Origin: CAZVIJ01 sp964626735
GTDB taxonomy: Bacteria > Patescibacteriota > Dojkabacteria > JAOAGR01
Length of the DNA: 5,705 bases
Reading direction: 5' to 3'
NCBI GenBank assembly: GCA_964626735.1
Contig: CAZVIJ010000078.1
Span: 1 to 5,705 of the forward strand
Shown: positions 5,537-5,705 of the stretch, piece by piece
How the letters are laid out: every line of letters begins with the position of its first letter
How positions within the stretch are numbered: the stretch's first letter is position 1
Notes under the pieces: model-generated
Databases searched by the model: none
What the model was told of the DNA's origin: nothing
What the model saw: only the letters and a program-made list of their open reading frames with translations
Program-made: the position numbers and the translations under genes

Positions 5537-5566
5537 CGACCAAAAACAAATTATACATTTTGGTCG
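5537..5566. repeat. 9-bp inverted repeat hairpin
   Basis: CGACCAAAA (5537-5545) and TTTTGGTCG (5558-5566) pair perfectly around a 12-base loop. Its last two bases overlap the CGGAC (5565-5569) that could pair with 5359-5363, so both pairings cannot be complete at once. It could be an operator or an RNA hairpin; no T-run follows it. Confidence 0.55.
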
Positions 5567-5636
5567 GACTGTTATGTTTATTCCGAACCTTATCGCAAGG
5601 CACTTGTATTCAACTTACTTTGAAGAGCTACAACCC

Positions 5637-5664
5637 AATATAAATATTCCAAAATAAAATTCAA
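5637..5664 (-). promoter_or_regulatory. Possible sigma-70-type promoter reading into the structured block
   Basis: On the minus strand TTGAAT (5664-5659) and TATATT (5642-5637) are separated by 16 bp. This would start an RNA near 5630 that covers the inverted-repeat block and reaches eight T residues at 5331-5324. It is the only place in the window with both hexamers recognisable, but the DNA is AT-rich, so a chance match is possible. Confidence 0.3.
5655..5660 (+). promoter_or_regulatory. -10-like box before the last gene
   Basis: TAAAAT, six bases before the GTG at 5667, repeats the spacing seen at the other genes. It matches five of six consensus bases. The surroundings are AT-rich and a TATAAA also lies at 5639-5644, so the assignment is tentative. 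Confidence 0.4.
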
Positions 5665-5666
5665 TA

Positions 5667-5705
5667 GTGGGAAGCGTGAGGATGAAAAAATACGCGCTGC
5701 AAGGT
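5667..5705 (+). CDS. Start of an unidentified gene (3'-truncated by window edge)
   Basis: Thirteen open codons reach the end of the window, reading MGSVRMKKYALQG if GTG 5667 is the start. In-frame alternatives are GTG 5676 and ATG 5682 (MKKYALQG). The ATG is preceded by GAGG with no gap, too close to act as a normal ribosome site, whereas GTG 5667 lies six bases after a -10-like TAAAAT, as for the other genes here. The return to GC-richer sequence after 5670 fits coding DNA. Too short to assign a function. Confidence 0.45.
   Translation, partial: MGSVRMKKYALQG

Larger units (their letters stand above)
5337..5612. other. AT-rich noncoding block closed by a 14-bp inverted repeat (candidate structured RNA or MITE-like element)
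   Basis: This 276-base stretch has no credible gene. Its ends, TGGATACAAGTGCC (5337-5350) and GGCACTTGTATTCA (5599-5612), are inverted repeats with a single mismatch, which is a G-U pair if the plus strand is transcribed. Nested inside are GGAAT/ATTCC (5353-5357/5580-5584), GTCCG/CGGAC (5359-5363/5565-5569) and two strong local hairpins. Either a folded RNA of about 280 nt or a small non-autonomous mobile element with terminal repeats would look like this. The 10-bp core repeats begin and end in TA, as expected for a TA-target element, but no longer target duplication is seen. It matches no RNA family I can name. Confidence 0.45.

Noticed and set aside
5353..5594. Resemblance of 5353-5367 to the RNase P RNA conserved region I
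   Set aside because: The other universal RNase P motifs are missing, and the block is short for a bacterial RNase P RNA.
5335..5666. tRNA, tmRNA, SRP RNA or CRISPR array
   Set aside because: No T-loop sequence, CCA end, resume codon, SRP apical motif or regularly spaced direct repeats were seen.

Overview
The window holds eight protein-coding genes, six of them complete, and a 3' intergenic block of about 330 bases. The likely source is a bacterium of the Patescibacteria (CPR), possibly Saccharibacteria. This is an inference, resting on very short 5' leaders, few Shine-Dalgarno sequences, small orphan proteins and single-module surface proteins. UGA is read as stop (genes at 639-1175 and 2459-3271), so the glycine-recoding lineages such as Gracilibacteria and SR1 are unlikely. 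Coding DNA is roughly 50-55% GC in the lines counted by hand. The last 360 bases are about 36% GC.

Layout. 1-618 (+) is the 3' part of an NAD(P)-dependent 6-phosphogluconate dehydrogenase. 639-1175 (+) is an orphan 178-residue protein. 1249-1512 (+) is an 87-residue exported protein that is almost only a type I dockerin domain. The minus-strand pair 3271-2459 (ROK-family sugar kinase) and 2457-1513 (protein with a JAMM/MPN-like zinc motif) forms a tight operon that runs stop-to-stop into the dockerin gene. Divergent from it, 3316-4569 (+) encodes a membrane-anchored surface protein: signal peptide, cohesin domain, Thr/Pro/Ser linker, Ig-like domain, C-terminal membrane helix and charged cytoplasmic tail. 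4588-5334 (+) is an orphan 248-residue protein with a C-terminal Cys/His cluster. 5335-5666 is AT-rich and noncoding, with nested inverted repeats. A new gene starts near 5667 and runs off the end.

Two signals stand out. First, a cohesin protein and a stand-alone dockerin lie within 2 kb of each other, on either side of the kinase/JAMM operon, with no recognisable cellulosomal enzyme in view. This suggests a minimal two-component cohesin-dockerin surface assembly, possibly in an episymbiont. Second, nearly every gene or operon has a TATAAT-like -10 box ending only 5-7 bases before its start codon, so transcription should begin at or next to the start codon. The window therefore looks mostly leaderless, and the pattern helps choose starts. 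The divergent promoter between the kinase and the cohesin gene is also a perfect 10-bp inverted repeat covering both -10 boxes, which could let the two be co-regulated. How the kinase, the JAMM-like protein and the surface pair might cooperate is not shown by the sequence.
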